Origin: an uncultured Lachnospiraceae bacterium
GTDB taxonomy: Bacteria; Bacillota; Clostridia; Lachnospirales; Lachnospiraceae
Assembly (NCBI GenBank): GCA_947178465.1
Contig: CAMWYL010000102.1
Span: forward strand, 1-9,514
Reading direction: 5' to 3'
DNA length: 9,514 nt
Shown here: positions 6,703-9,514 of the stretch, one piece after another
Position numbering within the stretch: the first letter of the stretch is position 1
Layout of the letters: the number at the start of each line of letters is the position of its first letter
Position numbers and translations under genes: made by a program
The notes under the pieces: generated by a model
The model's database searches: none
The model's input: only the letters and a program-made list of their open reading frames with translations
What the model was told of the DNA's origin: nothing

Positions 6703-7653
6703 TCATCCGTTCTCCCCGACACTGATGCGCGGGTCCGCAATCTGATAAATAATATCCACACAGAAATTTGTCACGATTACCACCGCCGCAATCAGCACGA
6801 TAACCGCCTCCACAACCGGATAATCCCGATACGAAATTGAAGTCAAAAGGATGCGCCCGATGCCCGGGATATTAAAGACCTGCTCAATGACAATGCTTCC
6901 AACAAGCATATCCGCAAGCGTCATTCCCCACAGGGTAATTACCGGTATCATCGCATTGCGCAGCACATGTTTATATAAAACCGTCCTGGTGTTATTTCCT
7001 TTACTGTATGCCGTCCTCACATAATCCTTTTGGGCTTCCTCAATGCACGAGCCGCGCAGCAGCTTTACCGACATTGCTATCTTCGGCAGTGCAATCGCAA
7101 TACAGGGAAAAATAAGATATGAGATAAATTTCCCGAAATTTGTCTCATAGGAAACAAAGCCCCCCGGTGTAAACAGCCTAAATACAAGCCCGAATACATA
7201 AGTAATAATAATTCCCATAAAAAAATGCGGCACCGACATCATCACCTGATTAACAACCATAATCAGTCTGTCCACACGCCGTCCGCTGTTCATAGCGGTA
7301 TAAACGCCCATCGGCAGGGATATCACAACCATCATCGCAAACGACATCAGCGCCATGATCACCGTGATCGGCAGCTTTGAGGAAATCATGTCCGCTACCG
7401 GCATTTTATATTTATAGGAAACGCCAAAATCCCCTCGCACAAAATTGATCAGCCACTCGAAATATCTTTCCAAAAAGGGCCGGTTCAGGCCAAGCTGCTC
7501 CCGCAGTGCTGCCAGCCGCTCCGGTGTAGAATCCGTTCCCAGCGCCGCCAATGCGGCATCTCCGGGTATGATATCAAAAGCAAAGTAGACGAGAAATGAA
7601 ATGCATAGAAGCGTTATCAACATCGTCACAAGCTTTTTCCCTACATATTTCAT
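6703..7653 (-). CDS. ABC transporter permease, DppB/NikB-like
   Basis: The other pore-forming membrane subunit. The 316 residues have a first membrane helix at about 9-29 and an extracytoplasmic domain ending in RGDFGVSYKYKMPV. Five further helices follow (about 95-119, 130-155, 177-197, 236-258 and 281-303). The EAA coupling loop is at 211-234 (YVRTAYSKG to KHVLRNAMIPV). FNIPGIGRLL-like (260-270) and the C-terminal YQIADPRI (303-310) are DppB/OppB signatures. AAGGAG lies 8 nt before ATG 7653, and the gap to the binding-protein stop is 41 nt. Length and topology are normal for the family. Together with the neighbouring permease it completes the transmembrane part. Confidence 0.95.
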   Translation of the reverse strand: MKYVGKKLVTMLITLLCISFLVYFAFDIIPGDAALAALGTDSTPERLAALREQLGLNRPFLERYFEWLINFVRGDFGVSYKYKMPVADMISSKLPITVIMALMSFAMMVVISLPMGVYTAMNSGRRVDRLIMVVNQVMMSVPHFFMGIIITYVFGLVFRLFTPGGFVSYETNFGKFISYLIFPCIAIALPKIAMSVKLLRGSCIEEAQKDYVRTAYSKGNNTRTVLYKHVLRNAMIPVITLWGMTLADMLVGSIVIEQVFNIPGIGRILLTSISYRDYPVVEAVIVLIAAVVIVTNFCVDIIYQIADPRISVGENG

Positions 7654-7675
7654 ATTCCCGTCTCCTTTATATGTT

Positions 7676-7692
7676 CACCGCGCCCTGCGGCA
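7676..7692 (-). other. Small G/C-rich hairpin between binding protein and first permease
   Basis: In the 41-nt gap the transcript can form CCGC-AGGGC-GCGG with two added G-U pairs. There is no T tract, so it is not an intrinsic terminator. Hairpins at this place in transporter operons can stabilise the upstream binding-protein message, which is needed in excess. This role is inference and the stem is short. Confidence 0.25.
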
Positions 7693-7694
7693 CC

Positions 7695-9230
7695 TTATTC
7701 TACAATATAAAGCTTCGCCAAATCCTGAATATAAAGCGGATAGAATTCATAACCCGCATATTTCTTATTAATTGCCACCATCTCGCACATATCCTGAATA
7801 TATACGTTTGCCGCCGTCTGAGTAAGAATGGTTTCACATTCCTTGTAATATTCCGTAGCCGCATCGTCATCCCCGTCTGCCTCGGCCGCCAGCGCATTTG
7901 CATATGCAGCGTCATATGCAGCATTATTGTAATTGGTAAAATTATTATGTGCATCCGAACGGAATCTGCTGAGCATCGCCCCTGCCGTCAGAGTAGATGC
8001 GTCCACACCGACAACCGTTGCCTCAAAATCCCGATTCTGATATACGTCGCTCAACCAGCTCTCCCACTCAATCAGCTCAATGTTGGCAGTAACACCGATT
8101 TTCTTGTACTGCTCCGCAAGCACCTGTGCCGTGTCAACGTGCTGCTGATAATTCGAAGGAACCTTAACGGTAAAAGTAAAGCCATCCGGATATCCCGCCT
8201 CTGCAAGCAGTGCCTTTGCTTTCTCCACGTCTGTGGGGTACACATTGTTAAGCTCCTCTAAATAATACTTGCCAAATGCGGGGAACATGCTGCTTCCGAC
8301 AGGCGTTCCCTTGCCCTCCGATACGAAATCCAATATCTCCTGCTTATCTACCGCATAGCTTAAGGCCTGACGCACAAGCTCATTGTCAAACGGCTCTACA
8401 GCATTGTTGAGGTACATTCCCTGTACAAGGTTCATTGTACCCTCCAGAAGCTCAAACTTATCACTGAGCGCAGCCGCCTGTGCGGTTGACACTCTCGCCA
8501 TCATATCAACCGCACCACCCTCAAGGTTCATCACGATTGCATCAGAGTCCGCAATGACCTTCAGCGTCACGTTCTTGATATGGGCTTTCTCGCCCCAATA
8601 CCCGTCAAAGCTTTCAAGCACCACATTCTCCTGCAAGGAGCGTGATACAAACTTATATGGGCCTGTGCCGACCGGATTCGTCTCCAAATCCGGTACATCG
8701 GCAGGTACAATTGCCGCCTCAATCGTAGCGCAAATCGCCAAAAATACCGTGCTTGGCTTCTCCAGGCGAATAACGATGGTCTTGTCATCCGGCGTCTCTA
8801 CGCTCACAATATTAGAAAACGCCGATATCAACGGGTCTCCCCCATTTAAACCGGCGCATTTTTCAATCGAATACTTTACATCCGCCACCGTAACAGGGTT
8901 TCCGTTGTGGAATTGAATACCGTCTCTTAACGTAAACGTATAAGTTGCTCCGCCATCTGACATGGTATAACCGCTTGCTACCGCAGGAATGAGATTGCCA
9001 TCGCTATCCGGCTTATATAAGCCCTCATAGATATTGAACAGGATCTCCTGTGTTCCTGAGCCCTCTGCTATATTCGGGTCAAGGCTGCTTAAATCCTGCG
9101 GAATACCAATCGCAATCTGTGAAGAGTCTCCATCCTCCTTATCACCTGCGCATCCGCCCAGTGCAATAGTCAGTGTAAGCAACATGCTTACGAAAAGAAC
9201 CTTGCTGAACTTGTGTCTTCTCTTAGTCAT
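7695..9230 (-). CDS. Family 5 extracellular solute-binding lipoprotein of the ABC importer
   Basis: The ligand-capturing subunit, tethered outside the membrane. A basic N-terminus and hydrophobic stretch end in the lipobox LGGC (24-27), so Cys27 should be lipidated. The mature part matches the peptide/nickel-binding (SBP_bac_5) family: LDPN (50-53), LRDGIQFHNGNPVTVADVKYS (101-121, the family signature), GTGPYKF (188-194), and VRQALSYAVDKQEI (286-299). The 511 residues are normal length. It starts at ATG 9230 with AGGAG 6 nt upstream and ends in TAA. It is first in the operon, as usual for an importer whose binding protein is made in excess. The ligand (oligopeptide, metal chelate, opine or other) cannot be told from these motifs. 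Expression probably depends on the repeat-rich leader upstream. Confidence 0.95.
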   Translation of the reverse strand: MTKRRHKFSKVLFVSMLLTLTIALGGCAGDKEDGDSSQIAIGIPQDLSSLDPNIAEGSGTQEILFNIYEGLYKPDSDGNLIPAVASGYTMSDGGATYTFTLRDGIQFHNGNPVTVADVKYSIEKCAGLNGGDPLISAFSNIVSVETPDDKTIVIRLEKPSTVFLAICATIEAAIVPADVPDLETNPVGTGPYKFVSRSLQENVVLESFDGYWGEKAHIKNVTLKVIADSDAIVMNLEGGAVDMMARVSTAQAAALSDKFELLEGTMNLVQGMYLNNAVEPFDNELVRQALSYAVDKQEILDFVSEGKGTPVGSSMFPAFGKYYLEELNNVYPTDVEKAKALLAEAGYPDGFTFTVKVPSNYQQHVDTAQVLAEQYKKIGVTANIELIEWESWLSDVYQNRDFEATVVGVDASTLTAGAMLSRFRSDAHNNFTNYNNAAYDAAYANALAAEADGDDDAATEYYKECETILTQTAANVYIQDMCEMVAINKKYAGYEFYPLYIQDLAKLYIVE

Positions 9231-9236
9231 GTTTTA

Positions 9237-9241
9237 CTCCT
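9237..9241 (-). promoter_or_regulatory. Ribosome binding site of the binding-protein gene
   Basis: The minus strand reads AAAAGGAG, with the AGGAG core at 9241-9237, followed by six bases (TAAAAC) and ATG at 9230-9228. It is well spaced and confirms the start of the 511-residue lipoprotein. Confidence 0.8.
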
Positions 9242-9302
9242 TTTCTTCTTACTATATTTAGTTGTTCCCGATATACCGTCTCATCATCCCGACACAGCGG
9301 CA

Positions 9303-9392
9303 TATCACAGCTGTTAAAGTATAGTCTTCATGAAAGTATAACTTTCAAGAAAGTATAGCTTTCAATAAAGTACCACCTTCACAGCCGTGATA
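9303..9392. repeat. Inverted repeat pair framing the tandem array
   Basis: TATCACAGCTGTTA (9303-9316) and TCACAGCCGTGATA (9379-9392) are inverted copies that match at 12 of 14 positions when one is reversed. Each is also partly self-palindromic around CAGCTG or CAGCCG. In a minus-strand transcript they would give a 12-bp stem, including one G-U pair, enclosing the four 17-bp units. They could instead be two binding sites of one dimeric regulator flanking the array. Confidence 0.6.
9314..9383. repeat. Four tandem 17-bp palindromic repeats upstream of the transporter operon
   Basis: Four directly adjacent 17-bp units begin at 9316, 9333, 9350 and 9367, each opening AAAGTA. Units 2 and 3 agree at 15 of 17 bases, 1 and 2 at 13, and 3 and 4 at 11. 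In the phase 9314, 9331, 9348, 9365 each unit is a dyad: 9331-9347 is a perfect one, TGAAAGT-ATA-ACTTTCA, 9348-9364 matches at 5 of 7 arm positions, and the outer two are degenerate. On the minus strand the units also hold TTGAAA and TATACT, spaced 19 bp apart from one unit to the next, so they resemble overlapping promoters. The likeliest role is a multi-site operator for a dimeric regulator of the transporter. I do not recognise the motif. Confidence 0.8.
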
Positions 9393-9421
9393 ATTGTATA
9401 CAAAAAACGGCAAAAAATCAA
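9393..9421 (-). promoter_or_regulatory. Candidate sigma-A promoter for the transporter operon
   Basis: On the minus strand TTGATT (9421-9416) and TACAAT (9398-9393) are separated by exactly 17 bp. Transcription would start near 9386, placing the whole tandem array in a leader of about 155 nt. The -35 element lies in the loop of the terminator-like hairpin and the -10 sits in the palindrome TTGTATACAA (9394-9403). Alternative promoters are the TTGAAA/TATACT pairs inside the repeats, which have 19-bp spacers. Confidence 0.45.
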
Positions 9422-9429
9422 GCCGTTTT
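9402..9429 (-). terminator. Probable intrinsic terminator of an upstream gene outside the window
   Basis: On the minus strand AAAACGGC (9429-9422) pairs with GCCGTTTT (9411-9404) around a 10-nt loop, and the run continues to six T (9407-9402). It lies upstream of the transporter leader, so it most likely ends a minus-strand transcript from beyond 9514. On the plus strand the T run is only four, so it is weak in that direction. It could also act as an attenuator if a promoter lies upstream of it. Confidence 0.6.
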
Positions 9430-9460
9430 ACCAATTATCTTGTATAAAATTTTGTACACA

Positions 9461-9484
9461 AACGCAAGCTCAGCAGCTTGCGTT
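9461..9484. repeat. Perfect 10-bp inverted repeat near the right edge
   Basis: AACGCAAGCT (9461-9470) and AGCTTGCGTT (9475-9484) form a perfect 10-bp stem with a 4-nt loop. No T run follows on either strand, so it is not an obvious intrinsic terminator. The GCTTGCG core recurs at 9500-9506 in the neighbouring hairpin, which suggests a palindromic intergenic element or the tail of a gene beyond the window. Confidence 0.65.
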
Positions 9485-9490
9485 CAAAGA

Positions 9491-9514
9491 ATTTGCTACG
9501 CTTGCGCTGCAAAT
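9491..9514. repeat. Imperfect hairpin at the window edge sharing the GCTTGCG core
   Basis: ATTTGC (9491-9496) pairs with GCAAAT (9509-9514), with further weak pairing inside around CTTG. It is cut by the window end, so its true extent is unknown. It shares GCTTGCG with the hairpin at 9461-9484. Confidence 0.4.

Noticed and set aside
7695..9230. Assigning the importer to nickel, dipeptide or opine-metal uptake
   Set aside because: ATPase sizes resemble NikD/NikE, but the binding protein shows only general family 5 motifs and the upstream repeats do not resemble a NikR site (GTATGA-N16-TCATAC).
9314..9383. CRISPR array or plasmid-type iteron origin
   Set aside because: The 17-bp units abut with no spacers, so this is not CRISPR. 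No replication initiator gene or origin-type region is nearby, and the location before an operon favours an operator.
9435..9512. Possible C-terminal end of an upstream minus-strand gene (25 codons, then TAA at 9437-9435, directly before the terminator)
   Set aside because: The position before a terminator fits, but the peptide is short, very basic and coincides with the two hairpins, so it cannot be told from a palindromic non-coding element without sequence beyond the edge.

Overview
The window reads as chromosomal DNA of a low-to-mid GC Firmicute, most likely a clostridial gut or anaerobe lineage such as Lachnospiraceae. This rests on strong AGGAGG-type ribosome sites, A/T-rich intergenic DNA, a dCache-type chemoreceptor, and YqeG next to shikimate dehydrogenase, a pairing known from Firmicutes. 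The genus cannot be fixed from the sequence alone. Every gene I can support lies on the minus strand, so the biological order runs from right to left.

Right edge (about 9231-9514): a control region with two hairpins at the window edge, a probable intrinsic terminator for a gene outside the window, and a candidate promoter overlapping that terminator. Four tandem 17-bp units follow, at least two of them clearly palindromic, framed by a second pair of inverted repeats. This array, in the leader of the transporter operon, is the least explained element here.

Transporter block (4282-9230): a family 5 solute-binding lipoprotein, two permeases and two ATPases make a complete peptide/nickel-type ABC importer. 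Both ATPases lack the long C-terminal extension of classical OppD/OppF, and the second has an unusually short segment between Walker A and the Q-loop. The substrate is not determined.

Shikimate block (1886-4258): a YqeG-family HAD phosphatase, shikimate dehydrogenase AroE, and one reading frame joining shikimate kinase (AroK) to type II 3-dehydroquinase (AroQ). Together AroE, AroK and AroQ cover three consecutive steps, from 3-dehydroquinate to shikimate 3-phosphate. The AroQ part keeps its own ATG and a strong Shine-Dalgarno site inside the fused frame. Gaps from the binding protein to the kinase are only 1-41 nt with no visible terminator, so transporter and shikimate genes may share a transcript.

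Left end (1-1885): an A/T-rich gap of about 460 bp with a candidate promoter and a long leader, then a chemoreceptor gene. That gene stops just as its signalling domain begins. The same frame keeps chemoreceptor-like sequence after the stop and meets a second stop, so it looks like a decayed receptor gene.
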